The notes below the pieces were generated by a model. It had not been told where the DNA came from, did no database searches, and saw only the letters and a list, made by a program, of their open reading frames with translations. Below are positions 1-9,106 of a DNA stretch of 64,000 bases, in pieces. The position numbers were made by a program, and so were the translations under genes. Numbering within the stretch: the stretch's first letter is position 1; every line of letters begins with the position of its first letter. The stretch is from positions 1,488,001-1,552,000 of the forward strand of contig NZ_FOJF01000002.1 in the NCBI RefSeq assembly GCF_900110995.1, written 5' to 3'. Source of the stretch: Chitinophaga sp. YR573 (GTDB taxonomy: Bacteria > Bacteroidota > Bacteroidia > Chitinophagales > Chitinophagaceae).

Positions 1-14
1 TCTATCTTCGCAGC

Positions 15-332
15 GTGAAAAGAAAGAAAGCAATAATAAAGAAGTTACTGGCCTTCTCCGGGTTGGTGCTTTTTCTTTTCATTCATGTTGCAAAGGCTGT
101 CCATAAACATGATAAGAATGATGTCAAATTCTCAGCAGGAACAAAAGTGCATTTAAGTACTGATTGCCCTGTTTGTGATTACCACATAACAAAAGATGCC
201 GATCTTGTAACAGAAGATTTTATACCTGAAAAAGAAACTCACTTCACCTGTTACCATAACATTTATTTTAGCCGGCTTACTTCCTCAATAGGTCTATCCT
301 ACGCTGACCGCGGTCCTCCTGCACAGTCATAA
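15..332 (+). CDS. Small membrane-anchored or secreted Cys/His protein
   Basis: Function not recognised. The 105-residue product has a basic N-terminus and one hydrophobic segment (about residues 11-28), so it is probably exported or anchored in a membrane. After it come an HKHD stretch, a CPVCDYH motif and a later CYH, a Cys/His pattern that could bind metal or haem. The start is a GTG; the frame stays open to the window edge, so it could begin earlier, but the bases at 3-10 resemble a -7 promoter element, which favours this start. It lies about 200 bp upstream of a TonB-dependent receptor on the same strand, so a role in the same uptake system is possible. That role is inferred from position only. 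Confidence 0.55.
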   Translation: MKRKKAIIKKLLAFSGLVLFLFIHVAKAVHKHDKNDVKFSAGTKVHLSTDCPVCDYHITKDADLVTEDFIPEKETHFTCYHNIYFSRLTSSIGLSYADRGPPAQS

Positions 333-531
333 GTCGACCGGGAGCAGAATATCTGCAATTCTCATTTTTTGCGTAAGAATTTGTATCAGTCATCACACTA
401 TGCCTGGTAGGTTCATATTATTTCCATAGTGCATTGCCAGGGCGATATAGGATAACTATGATTGCTCAATAACAATGTTAAGGGAGATACTGACCTATCC
501 CGGCAAGCCAGTTAAATTATAATACTCAATC

Positions 532-2928
532 ATGAAAATGTCAAAGTTTTTATCCCTATTCCTGCTATTAATTTCAACAACAGTAATTGCACAAAAACCG
601 TTGCGTATCAAAGTGCTTGATTCAGCAACAAAACAACCATTAAGTAACGCCGTTGTAAGGGACAATACGGCAAAAATAACTATACTTACTGACCTGAACG
701 GATCCTTTGACGGCAATATAAGTAGCACGATTACAGTATCATTTATCGGATATACATCTTCAACTTTAACACTGTCGCCTGAAACAAAAGAGATTCTGCT
801 TAATCCTTCTCCTAATACGTTGCAGGATGTGGTCATTACTGCTACGCGTAACGCCATACTGCAGCATGATCTGCCACAAAAAGCAAGTGTCATCACCAGT
901 CAGCAAATTGAAAATACTGTTGCCAAAGATCTTACTGATGTACTGAAAAAGAACACCGGAGTAGATGTCATCCAATATCCTAATATGCTGTCGGGCGTCG
1001 GTATTCGTGGTTTTCGGCCTCAGTTTTCCGGTATTAATCAGCGCACCTTGTTACTCATTGACGGCCGTCCTGCCGGTGCTACCAACCTGGCTACAGTCGA
1101 CCTCACAAATGTGGAACGTATTGAAGTGGTGAAGGGCGCTGCTTCAGCGCTTTATGGCTCGCAAGCTATGGGCGGTGTGTTAAATGTAATTACAAAAAAG
1201 AGCAAAGGAGAAATAAGTAAAACATTGTCGGCTGGCTACGGCAGCTATAACACACTCGACCTGAGTTTGCAGGCAGGTGGAAGCCTTTCTTCCCGACTGG
1301 ATTTTAACGTCGCATTGCGTTACTATGATCAACGTGATGATATCAGATGGGGGAACGACAATTTCTTCCGCAATAAAAAGAATTATACAACCGTCACCGA
1401 CACTTACCGCGACAAAAACTTCCATGTGGATTCAGTGAAACAACTGAACGATGTTCGCGGTGACGGTATAGTTCGTCCTTATACGTCTTACCAATATTCA
1501 TTAGGCAGCCTGCGCCTTGGCTATGATATTGCCGAGAACTGGCGCGTAGACGTAGGCACTGACTACTTTGGCGCAGCTAACGTGCTTTCCCCCGGTGATT
1601 TCTTTGACGGTACCACCAACCAGGCTTCCAAGAATCCATACCGTTACTCTTCTTATGCTACCATAAGCGGTAAAATAAAGAGCCACAGCCTGACTGGCAA
1701 ATGGTACTCTTCCAATGAAATGTCTGACTATGTGCCAAAGACATCTGCTTTCGCCACTTCCAAAACAACCACTACCTATAACGGCTTTCAGCTTCAGGAT
1801 AATTTCCACTACAGGTTTGCTGCTATCACCGTTGGACTGGACCGTAATAAAGCAATTGCCAGATCACAGAGCTTTAATGCTACCACTGCTGCTGAAATAG
1901 CACCTTCATCGCCACCTTATGGTATTTATTCTACTGCCGGATTTATTAATATCATGTCCTCCTTTTTTAACGAAAAGCTGATTGTGACTGCCGCCGGCCG
2001 CTATGACGGGATTGATTTTGACGTAAAACAAAATCCCTACCTGCTAACATATAAAGCAGCCAAAAGCTCATATGGCGTTTTCAGCCCTGGTCTTGGCATC
2101 AAATATAAAAGTCCCCTTGATATCGACCTGCATGCCAGCTACGGAAAGGCTTTTGTTACGCCTGATGCCTTTAATGTCGCTGGTTATTCTGTGGCAGGTC
2201 CGGGTGCATCACCTACAGTGACCGGAAAGGTAAACCTGACCACAGGTAACCCTGATTTAAAGCCGGAACGCAGCACGTCCTGGGATGCAGGCATTAGCTA
2301 CTTTAAAAAGGAGTGGGGGATAGATGTTGATCTCACTTATTTCAGCACTGCCATCAACGACCGTATTACCACCAGTCCAACCACACCAGTTTCCGCACAG
2401 CTTACAGCGGAAGGCGATACCGTTGTATCAACTACCACCTATATCAACGCCGACAATTCACACATGCGGGGGCTGGAATTAGGCGCAGCCTTTGATCTGG
2501 GCGCATTCAGCAATTATGATTACTCTTTGCGGCTATTCTTCAACACTACCCGGTTTTTCACGCTGGAAGAAATGGTTCGAGACAAGACCTTCACCACAGA
2601 AACAGTTTTTCGCACGAAGAATATTACCAATGTAGCAGCCAGCACTACTACCTACGGCCTTGAGTATGCGAAAAATGGTTTAGCCACACGCCTTTCCGGA
2701 CGTTATGTAGGAAAACGGTACGATACAGACAATACAGATTTAATTAAACGCCCTGAAATTGAATATGCGAAGTTTATGGTACTTGACTTTTCAATCGTGG
2801 TACCGGCACGAAAAAAGGATAAAATCATTGTTCAGGTAAATAACCTGACAGATGAAAATTACTACGAAAAACGAGGCTATAATCTGCCAGGCCGGAATTT
2901 CAAAATCAGCTATACAGTTTCCTTATAA
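532..2928 (+). CDS. TonB-dependent outer-membrane receptor, probably haem/tetrapyrrole (HmuR-like)
   Basis: Outer-membrane receptor expected to import its ligand using TonB energy. The 798-residue protein has a signal peptide (about 1-20), a carboxypeptidase-regulatory-like domain (about 24-95), a plug domain (about 105-220, with LLLIDGRP and a VEVVKGAASALYG-like segment) and a beta-barrel ending in an aromatic/Leu C-terminus. YGKAF at 537-541 and NPDL at 573-576 sit where haem receptors carry the FRAP and NPNL boxes. NPDL also occurs in other TonB receptors, so it is supportive only. The next genes encode ExbB-like, DUF2149 and CobN-like proteins, as in Bacteroidota haem-uptake operons, which is the main reason for the ligand guess. 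The stop is 10 nt before the next start. A cobalamin or siderophore ligand cannot be excluded. Confidence 0.85.
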   Translation: MKMSKFLSLFLLLISTTVIAQKPLRIKVLDSATKQPLSNAVVRDNTAKITILTDLNGSFDGNISSTITVSFIGYTSSTLTLSPETKEILLNPSPNTLQDVVITATRNAILQHDLPQKASVITSQQIENTVAKDLTDVLKKNTGVDVIQYPNMLSGVGIRGFRPQFSGINQRTLLLIDGRPAGATNLATVDLTNVERIEVVKGAASALYGSQAMGGVLNVITKKSKGEISKTLSAGYGSYNTLDLSLQAGGSLSSRLDFNVALRYYDQRDDIRWGNDNFFRNKKNYTTVTDTYRDKNFHVDSVKQLNDVRGDGIVRPYTSYQYSLGSLRLGYDIAENWRVDVGTDYFGAANVLSPGDFFDGTTNQASKNPYRYSSYATISGKIKSHSLTGKWYSSNEMSDYVPKTSAFATSKTTTTYNGFQLQDNFHYRFAAITVGLDRNKAIARSQSFNATTAAEIAPSSPPYGIYSTAGFINIMSSFFNEKLIVTAAGRYDGIDFDVKQNPYLLTYKAAKSSYGVFSPGLGIKYKSPLDIDLHASYGKAFVTPDAFNVAGYSVAGPGASPTVTGKVNLTTGNPDLKPERSTSWDAGISYFKKEWGIDVDLTYFSTAINDRITTSPTTPVSAQLTAEGDTVVSTTTYINADNSHMRGLELGAAFDLGAFSNYDYSLRLFFNTTRFFTLEEMVRDKTFTTETVFRTKNITNVAASTTTYGLEYAKNGLATRLSGRYVGKRYDTDNTDLIKRPEIEYAKFMVLDFSIVVPARKKDKIIVQVNNLTDENYYEKRGYNLPGRNFKISYTVSL

Positions 2929-2938
2929 ACATTATAAT

Positions 2939-3472
2939 ATGAATCAGATTGCAAACTCTTTTTTATCATCGATCTCCGACATTTTGTTTTATCCTGTATT
3001 GATAGCCTTGTTACTTTCTCTTGTATGGATCGTATATCAGACAGGCGTGAGCTTACGAGAGGCATGGCAACGAAGTCGTAACCAGTTTCTTTGGGCGGAA
3101 GAAAAACTAAATGCCCTGGAAAAGAAGGCATCTACAGCAAAAGAAAAGGACATTGAGCTGGAAAAAATTATTCAAACTTCCGAAAAGCAGGCAGCCAGCC
3201 GGTTGAATCAAACCCGCTTCAGTATCCGGTCCGGACCTACCCTGGGACTGATGGGTACCCTTATTCCAATGGCGGAAGCCCTGTTGGGTTTGTCTAAAGG
3301 CAACCTGCCGGCGCTTGCATCCAATTCTTCCACAGCTTTCTCTACAACAGTGCTGGGACTGGCCATCGGACTGATCGCATACACGCTCACAGTGGTGCGG
3401 GAACGATGGATACGCAGCGATTTACAAACCATCACCTTCAGGGCAGAGGAACTGCTACGTAACATTAAATAA
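2939..3472 (+). CDS. MotA/TolQ/ExbB-type proton-channel protein
   Basis: Inner-membrane protein of the MotA/TolQ/ExbB family, which couples proton flow to work across the envelope. About 177 residues, with a first membrane helix near residues 13-35, a long cytoplasmic coiled segment rich in Lys and Glu, then a Gly-rich region (GPTLGLMGTLIP) and two hydrophobic helices (STAFSTTVLGLAIGLIAY), as in TolQ/ExbB. I chose the ATG at 2939, not an earlier in-frame ATG at 2852 inside the receptor gene, because it leaves a normal 10-nt gap and starts directly before the first helix. It probably works with the following DUF2149 protein as a small motor dedicated to this receptor. Confidence 0.85.
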   Translation: MNQIANSFLSSISDILFYPVLIALLLSLVWIVYQTGVSLREAWQRSRNQFLWAEEKLNALEKKASTAKEKDIELEKIIQTSEKQAASRLNQTRFSIRSGPTLGLMGTLIPMAEALLGLSKGNLPALASNSSTAFSTTVLGLAIGLIAYTLTVVRERWIRSDLQTITFRAEELLRNIK

Positions 3473-3480
3473 AACACATT

Positions 3481-3819
3481 ATGCGCTACGTCAAAAATAG
3501 AAAGCCCCTGAGTGATACCAGCCATGAGGATGATCCACTCTCCGGTGTGGCCAACCTGTTCGACCTGAGCCTGGTTTTCATTGTGGCTGTGCTGATGGCA
3601 CTGTTTGCTGTATTTGCCGATCAGGATATTTTAAAGCCTAATAGTGAATGGACAATTACAAAAAAGAACGATAAAGGCGAACTGGAAATCATTACCAAAA
3701 AGAACAATGAGATAAAGGTGCAAAAGGTGACAGATAAAAAACTTTCTGGTAAGGGAACACGCTTAGGCATGGCCTATAAACTGGATGATGGCCGTATCGT
3801 GTATGTAGAGGACAAATAA
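3481..3819 (+). CDS. DUF2149-family membrane protein (ExbD-like partner)
   Basis: A 112-residue protein of the DUF2149 type. It has a short cytoplasmic N-terminus containing DPLSGVANLFDLSLVF, one membrane helix (about residues 27-46) and a periplasmic C-terminal domain of about 65 residues. This resembles the ExbD/TolR layout, in which an acidic residue near or in the single helix takes part in proton transfer; here Asp sits in NLFDLSL. DUF2149 genes are known next to MotA/TolQ-type and CobN-like genes, exactly as seen here. It starts 8 nt after its upstream neighbour and ends 6 nt before the next start, so the genes are almost certainly cotranscribed. The biochemical role is inferred. Confidence 0.8.
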   Translation: MRYVKNRKPLSDTSHEDDPLSGVANLFDLSLVFIVAVLMALFAVFADQDILKPNSEWTITKKNDKGELEIITKKNNEIKVQKVTDKKLSGKGTRLGMAYKLDDGRIVYVEDK

Positions 3820-3825
3820 ATAACT

Positions 3826-6800
3826 ATGAAAAAAACAGTCTTGTTTGCTGCCCTGCTTCTCTGGGTAGCTACTGTGAATGGGCAAAAGGTCCGCATCGCT
3901 TTTGTATCGGCCAATTCGGCCTTTCATGTGCCCGAACTGAAGGGTGGTCTTTCTGCAGTAAAGGATACGCTGAACATTTCCCTTTTCGGGTATAACAACA
4001 AAGAATTGAAGCCAGTTGATTCACTGAATCCTGCATATTTTGACTTTATCCTGATTGAAAAAAGTGATGTAGCAACCGAAAAATGGTACAACCGCTACAA
4101 GGGAATATTGCAAACGAAAAAACTGTACGTCAATACACCACTTGTTTACGATGGCAATGTGAACAGGAACCTGTATCCGGAACTGGGAGACTACATTAAA
4201 AACGGTAGTACACTCAATAGCCAGCGACTGTTTCAATACATTGGCAAGCGGTTCTTTAATCTGCCATTTGCTATCTTACCAGTAGTTGAACGACCTAAGA
4301 TGGCTTATTATCATCCTGATGCACCTTGCCTTTTTTATTCACTTGAGGCGTATGAAAAATGGCACACTGTTAATCCGGATTCGCTAAACATAGGCATCAT
4401 TTTTTCAAGTTTCAGCTACCTCGAAAAAAACTATGCGCCGGTTGATTCACTTATCCGGTCCATAGAAAGCCGTGGACATAATGCTTATGCCTTAATGCGC
4501 AGCGGTACCGGACCAGTGGATAGCATGCTGCAGATAAACGGCGTAACAAAGGTAGATGCTGTGATTATGGTGTTGAGTAGTTTCCGGTTTGCAGATTATG
4601 CTGATGGCATCCGGCAATTGCAAAAGGTGAATGTACCATTGCTTAGCGCCTTTAACCATCTCGACTATACACCGGAAGAATGGGAAAAAAGTGTGGATGG
4701 CTTTTCGCTGACGATGGGTACTATGCTAACGCCTATGTTCAGGGATGGGATTTTTGAGCCTATGGTGATCAGCGGTGGTTACAAAAACAGTGATGGTAAG
4801 CGTACCTATATGCCTATCATGTATCAATTGAACTGGCGGGTGGACAGAGCGCTTGCCTGGGCCCGCCTCCATCGCCTGCAAAACCGCGATAAACGGATGA
4901 TGATCACCTTTTATAGCGAAGACGGAGGAAAGGCCAATGTAGGTAGCCATCCTGCTAATTATTTTAATGCCCCTGCCAGCCTGGTTAAACTGCTTGACAG
5001 CATGAAGCTGCGGGGTTGGAACGTGGGCGAAAAGCCGCTGCCTGACGCAAAGGAGATGGCTCGCCTGCTGGCTTACGAAACCTCAAACGTGGGCAACTGG
5101 GCACAGGGTGAAATTGACCGCCGCGTAAAGAACGGCAATGTGATAATGATTCCTGAAAAGCAGTACCGCCAATGGTTTGAAGAGCTACCTGCCGACAAAC
5201 AAAAGCAAATGACTGATAGCTGGGGGCCGCCACCGGGCAAGGTAATGCTGTACACTGCTCCTGATGGCGAACGGTCCATCATCATCCCGAAGTTGGTTTT
5301 TGGCAATGTCTTGCTTGCTCCTAATCCCGACTGGGGCTATTTACAAAACAGCAAGATGCTGTATTCCAATACTAAGCTCCCACCATCTCATCAATACTAT
5401 GCTTTTTACTGCTGGTTTCAGAAAGTGTACCGGCCGCATGTGCGGTTTAGCATATTCAACAATCTGGAAGTGATGGAGCACAAGTTTGTCGGGCCTTCAA
5501 AAAAAGACTGGCTGGGACTGTTGACAGGCGATTATCCTAACATCCACATCGGAATGTTAATGAGCGGTGAAGGCGGCAAGGAAATTATGAGTGATCTGCC
5601 CATCACGTATTTTAATACCATTGTGCCTTCAGGGTTGAACCCAAATCTGACAGAGCTGCGGTTAAAGATAAAACAGTTGAACGATCAGGTGGTGCCTGAG
5701 TTGAAAGAGGAATTGAAAAAAGGGATTTTAACTGAGAGTAAACGCCTGCAACTGGACCGGCAACTGAAGTTCGATATTGATACCACTCCAATGGATAGCG
5801 TATTGATGGCTTTGAAAAATTATTTCTACATCGTGGACATGGGCAATATGCCCAACGGTACTCATACACTGGGCGAAGTACCCGAAGGTGAAACAAGGGT
5901 AGCCATGATACGGGCTATGCTTGGGCCGGAATTTGAAGCAATTATAGCTCCTTATTTGCCTGCTGGAAAAGATGACAACATTCTGAAATTATTAAACGAT
6001 GTGTTACTGAACAAACAAGACTTACACCAGGTACAAATGGCTTATCTGACCGGCGTTTCTGATACCGTAACAAAGCAGTTGCAATTAGCGCTCGAATATC
6101 AGCGACGTATTGAGGCATCCAAAAACGAATTAACGCAATATTTAAACGCCTTTGAAGGAAAATACATTACGCCCGGCAGTACTGATGATCCCATCCGCAA
6201 TCCCAACGCATTGCCCACGGGGCGTAACCCTTACAGCTTTGATGCGGAAACAGCGCCAACCCAGGAAGCCTGGGCCATTGCTCAACGGTTGGGCGATGAA
6301 TTGATCAGCAATTACCACCGCCGCAACAATGCCTATCCGCGCAAGGTGGGCTTTGTGCTTTGGGCCAGTGAATTATTAAAGAATCATGGTGTGCTGGAAG
6401 CAGAAATTTTATACCTGATGGGGACTAGGCCCGTATGGGATAGTAAAAGCAATGTAGTCGGAGTGGAGTTAATTCCTAAAGACTCTCTGCACCGTCCACG
6501 CATAGATGTAGTAGCCACCACTTCCGGGGATTACCGCGATGGGTTCCGGGAGAAGGTAGCATTAATTGAAGACGCAGTTAAGTTAGCAGCTGCACTGGAT
6601 GAAGACGATAATACGGTACGCAAAAACAGTCTGACTTATGCAGAACAGTTAATAAAAGCAGGACGAACAGCAGAAGAAGCCAAACGCATCAGTACTATAC
6701 GTGTGTTTTCACCGGCGCTGGGAACTTATGCCACCGGCCTGCAAAACGTAACCAAAGCCAATGACACCTGGAAAAGTGACACCGCTTTATCTAATCTCTA

Positions 6801-7821
6801 CATCAATCGCATGGGCCATGCTTATGGTAAGGAAACGCAGGGAGATTATGAACGGGAATTCTTTGTCAGCAACCTGCGTTCGGTAGACGCGGCTGCCTTT
6901 TCCCGCTCATCAAACGTTTATGGCTTGCTTGATGCAACACCCGAACCTGTGGCTTTCTTTGGTGGCCTGCAAATGGCAGTTCGTAACAGCAACGGTGGAA
7001 GAGATGTGGACATGTACATCAATAACCTGCGGAACCCCAATGGCAGCAGTCTGGAAACGCTCGATGATTTCTATCATAACGAAATGCAGTCCAGAGCTTT
7101 TAATCCGAAATGGATTGAAGCTATGATGAAAGAGGAATACAATGGAGCGCATTACATGCAGAACATTACAGAAAACCTGTGGGCATTTAATGTTACCTCA
7201 CCCAATACAGTGAAGGATAAGGACTGGAATGAAATGAACGATGTGTTCATCAAAGATAAATACGGTTTAGGATTGAATGACTTTTTTGAAAAATCAAATC
7301 CCTATGCAAAACAAACAATGCTTTCCACCATGCTGGGGGCAGCGGAAAAAGGCTATTGGAAAGCTGACCAGGAAACGGTGGCTCAATTGTCGAAGGCCCT
7401 GGCAGAATCTGTAGCCAAAAACGGGGCCGGATGCAGTTCAGTTATCTGCAATACTACCAGCATCCAACAATATGCAACTAACAGCCTGATGGCCCTGCCT
7501 GGTGGTAGTACCCTGGCCAATGATTATCTCAAAGGCATTCGTCAGCAAACACAAGGTATGACAGCAGTACCTGTAGTCACAGGAGCGGCAGCATCTAAAA
7601 ATGCACCTACCCGTTCGCCTGCAGCCAAACCGGTTAACAATGCAGCGCCTGCAGGTAATACCGTGCAGGGTAATGAAGTAGTGACCACTAGTATTAAAAA
7701 GCTACAACAGGATAGCATTGAAGTCATATCCTCTCATAACAAATGGGGTGCTGTTTTAGCATGTTTTGTACTGTTGCTGGTATTGTCTGTGGGATGGTCA
7801 GTGCAGGGGAGAAGAGGATAG
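3826..7821 (+). CDS. CobN/HmuS-like chelatase-family protein, membrane-anchored
   Basis: A 1331-residue member of the CobN/magnesium-chelatase H family. Unlike cytoplasmic cobaltochelatase it begins with a signal peptide (about 1-19, ending NGQ) and ends with a Pro/Ala/Asn-rich linker and one C-terminal membrane helix (about 1307-1325) followed by Arg residues. It should therefore face the periplasm and be anchored by its C-terminus. In Bacteroidota Hmu operons the CobN homologue HmuS is associated with haem use and has been reported to remove iron from haem. The TonB receptor and ExbB-like context supports that role over cobalamin synthesis, and no CobS/CobT or corrin-pathway gene is nearby. 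Removal of metal from haem is inference; cobalt or magnesium insertion is the alternative. Confidence 0.8.
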   Translation: MKKTVLFAALLLWVATVNGQKVRIAFVSANSAFHVPELKGGLSAVKDTLNISLFGYNNKELKPVDSLNPAYFDFILIEKSDVATEKWYNRYKGILQTKKLYVNTPLVYDGNVNRNLYPELGDYIKNGSTLNSQRLFQYIGKRFFNLPFAILPVVERPKMAYYHPDAPCLFYSLEAYEKWHTVNPDSLNIGIIFSSFSYLEKNYAPVDSLIRSIESRGHNAYALMRSGTGPVDSMLQINGVTKVDAVIMVLSSFRFADYADGIRQLQKVNVPLLSAFNHLDYTPEEWEKSVDGFSLTMGTMLTPMFRDGIFEPMVISGGYKNSDGKRTYMPIMYQLNWRVDRALAWARLHRLQNRDKRMMITFYSEDGGKANVGSHPANYFNAPASLVKLLDSMKLRGWNVGEKPLPDAKEMARLLAYETSNVGNWAQGEIDRRVKNGNVIMIPEKQYRQWFEELPADKQKQMTDSWGPPPGKVMLYTAPDGERSIIIPKLVFGNVLLAPNPDWGYLQNSKMLYSNTKLPPSHQYYAFYCWFQKVYRPHVRFSIFNNLEVMEHKFVGPSKKDWLGLLTGDYPNIHIGMLMSGEGGKEIMSDLPITYFNTIVPSGLNPNLTELRLKIKQLNDQVVPELKEELKKGILTESKRLQLDRQLKFDIDTTPMDSVLMALKNYFYIVDMGNMPNGTHTLGEVPEGETRVAMIRAMLGPEFEAIIAPYLPAGKDDNILKLLNDVLLNKQDLHQVQMAYLTGVSDTVTKQLQLALEYQRRIEASKNELTQYLNAFEGKYITPGSTDDPIRNPNALPTGRNPYSFDAETAPTQEAWAIAQRLGDELISNYHRRNNAYPRKVGFVLWASELLKNHGVLEAEILYLMGTRPVWDSKSNVVGVELIPKDSLHRPRIDVVATTSGDYRDGFREKVALIEDAVKLAAALDEDDNTVRKNSLTYAEQLIKAGRTAEEAKRISTIRVFSPALGTYATGLQNVTKANDTWKSDTALSNLYINRMGHAYGKETQGDYEREFFVSNLRSVDAAAFSRSSNVYGLLDATPEPVAFFGGLQMAVRNSNGGRDVDMYINNLRNPNGSSLETLDDFYHNEMQSRAFNPKWIEAMMKEEYNGAHYMQNITENLWAFNVTSPNTVKDKDWNEMNDVFIKDKYGLGLNDFFEKSNPYAKQTMLSTMLGAAEKGYWKADQETVAQLSKALAESVAKNGAGCSSVICNTTSIQQYATNSLMALPGGSTLANDYLKGIRQQTQGMTAVPVVTGAAASKNAPTRSPAAKPVNNAAPAGNTVQGNEVVTTSIKKLQQDSIEVISSHNKWGAVLACFVLLLVLSVGWSVQGRRG

Positions 7822-7852
7822 TGAGTTACTATAGCTTATCTCCTGAATATAT

Positions 7853-8251
7853 CTAAGGTGTATGCAAAAACGCTGCCCGATTCTGCCTTATATGCAGGAT
7901 AGCCCTTACCATGGAAAGTGCCAGTATAGGAACAGTGAAAAAGGCATAAAAGGTAGATTTATTATAGAAAGAGGGAGGGATTGCCAGTAACAAAGTAGCT
8001 GCATACAGTCCCATTACACTTAGCCAGTAGCTATATCCGGGGAAAATCATATCTCCGTCCAGCCATGTATCTGCAAGCATAAAAAGAGATAGGACAAAGA
8101 ATACTATCATCAATAATAACCTGGGTAAGAGCAGGCATTGAAACACTTTGTGCAGATACATGCGCTGTCCGGATAACCGAAGCATGTCTTTACGTAAGAA
8201 ACTCTTTAAATGAGCTATCTGCGTGGCTATCCAACGGGTGCGCTGTTTCAA
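7853..8251 (-). pseudogene. C-terminal fragment of a family 2 glycosyltransferase
   Basis: This stretch encodes about 130 residues starting at QRTRW and running through the C-terminal membrane helices of a processive-type glycosyltransferase. It matches the last third of the intact gene at 12769-13956 nearly residue for residue, and the DNA of the two is also very similar. The nucleotide-binding and catalytic domain (DXD, ED motifs) is missing, so it cannot be active. It ends a few codons early compared with the parent (stop right after HTP). The apparent TTG start is only where the homology begins: in the same frame, upstream, is a piece of IS4-type transposase, so this is a scar of a rearrangement. 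Confidence 0.85.
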
Positions 8252-8314
8252 TTTCTTCTTCGCGATCGCTACCAGTACATAAACAGAGATAGCGACCCAA
8301 ATCTGGGTTTTAAC
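8252..8314 (-). mobile_element. Remnant of an IS4-type transposase
   Basis: In frame with the glycosyltransferase fragment, the - strand reads VKTQIWVAISVYVLVAIAKK and then KL. This resembles the conserved segment near the C-terminus of IS4-group DDE transposases common in Bacteroidota. A stop follows immediately upstream (8315-8317). Only about 21 codons remain, with no inverted repeats visible, so the element is dead. It lies exactly between a 5'-truncated gene on one side and a truncated glycosyltransferase on the other, suggesting that insertion followed by deletion produced both. The family assignment rests on one short motif. Confidence 0.6.
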
Positions 8315-8339
8315 TCATTATTTTTCAATCCAGCATAGC

Positions 8340-8966
8340 AATGCTATAAAAGAATCTGCGGCCAAAGGGCTGATCAATCCCTATCAACAGGTACAATCGG
8401 ATACTACCATTATGCGTCATGGAGAAAATCCGCAGAGCCAGTGGGATGATCCTGCAGATTTTGAAAAAGTACTTTCTTCTACGGTGAACACAAGTCTCTT
8501 CGATCAACTGGATACCAGCACCATTCAATTAATAGAGCAGCGTTTGCTGAAACCTTATCTGAATCCTTCAGATAATATTTGTGTGATGCAGGATAAAAAC
8601 TACATCGGCGTAAGTGTAGTGAATGTTACTAATTATGCAGACTATGCATATTCTGATCAGAGTGGGTTAAAGGCGCTTGCCGATACGGGTAATCAGTTGC
8701 CGGTAGGTTCGGTAGAAACCACCCATGGAGTGATCCGCCTGTTGTGCGATGCGCCATTTCTCTTTATTTCCGGCATTACCGACCGGGAAGGATACTTTGC
8801 GGATGATGTGAATGGAACAGATGCAAACGGCAATGTAAAAACAGAAGCGCAGAATTTTACGGCTGCATTTAATATTGGTGTTTGCCTAGGTTATATGATC
8901 CCTAAGATGGTGACATTTATAACACAGACACAGGCGAAAACATCGAGAGTGCCGGAAAGTGTTTAA
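8340..8966 (+). pseudogene. 5'-truncated nucleoside-phosphorylase-like gene
   Basis: The reading frame is open from about 8283 and looks coding from about 8340, well before the first ATG at 8412, so the N-terminal part of the gene is missing. The remaining 180-210 residues resemble the C-terminal half of PNP/UDP-phosphorylase or nucleosidase-type domains: a TTHGVIRLLC segment, then DAPFLFISGITDR, the usual place of the conserved Asp that contacts the base, then AAFNIGVCLGYMI. Such domains also occur as effectors in signalling or defence proteins, but nothing here allows that choice. It borders the transposase scar, which explains the truncation. Translation from 8412 is possible but a functional enzyme is unlikely. 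Confidence 0.55.
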
Positions 8967-8992
8967 AGAAAAATAAGGCGGGAAAGTAAATA

Positions 8993-9031
8993 AAAAAGGG
9001 CTGTATCGTACTTATGATACAGCCCCTTTTC
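8993..9031. terminator. Bidirectional hairpin terminator
   Basis: A 10-bp stem (GGGCTGTATC pairing with GATACAGCCC, 8998-9025) with an 8-nt loop is flanked by an A run on the left and CTTTT on the right. It lies between the converging truncated nucleosidase gene and the LamG gene and can stop transcription from both sides. Confidence 0.8.
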
Positions 9032-9106
9032 ACGCTAAAGACTGCCAGGAAGAAAGACTGATTAAGTTCAAAATATTCCTGTTAAAACAATCTATCTTCC
9101 ATCAAA

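Noticed and set aside
2852..2938. Upstream in-frame ATG as the start of the ExbB-like protein
   Set aside because: It lies inside the receptor gene; the ATG at 2939 gives a normal gap and N-terminus.
3826..7821. CobN-like gene as the cobaltochelatase subunit of B12 synthesis
   Set aside because: Signal peptide, C-terminal anchor and TonB receptor context argue against a cytoplasmic biosynthetic role; no other corrin gene is nearby.
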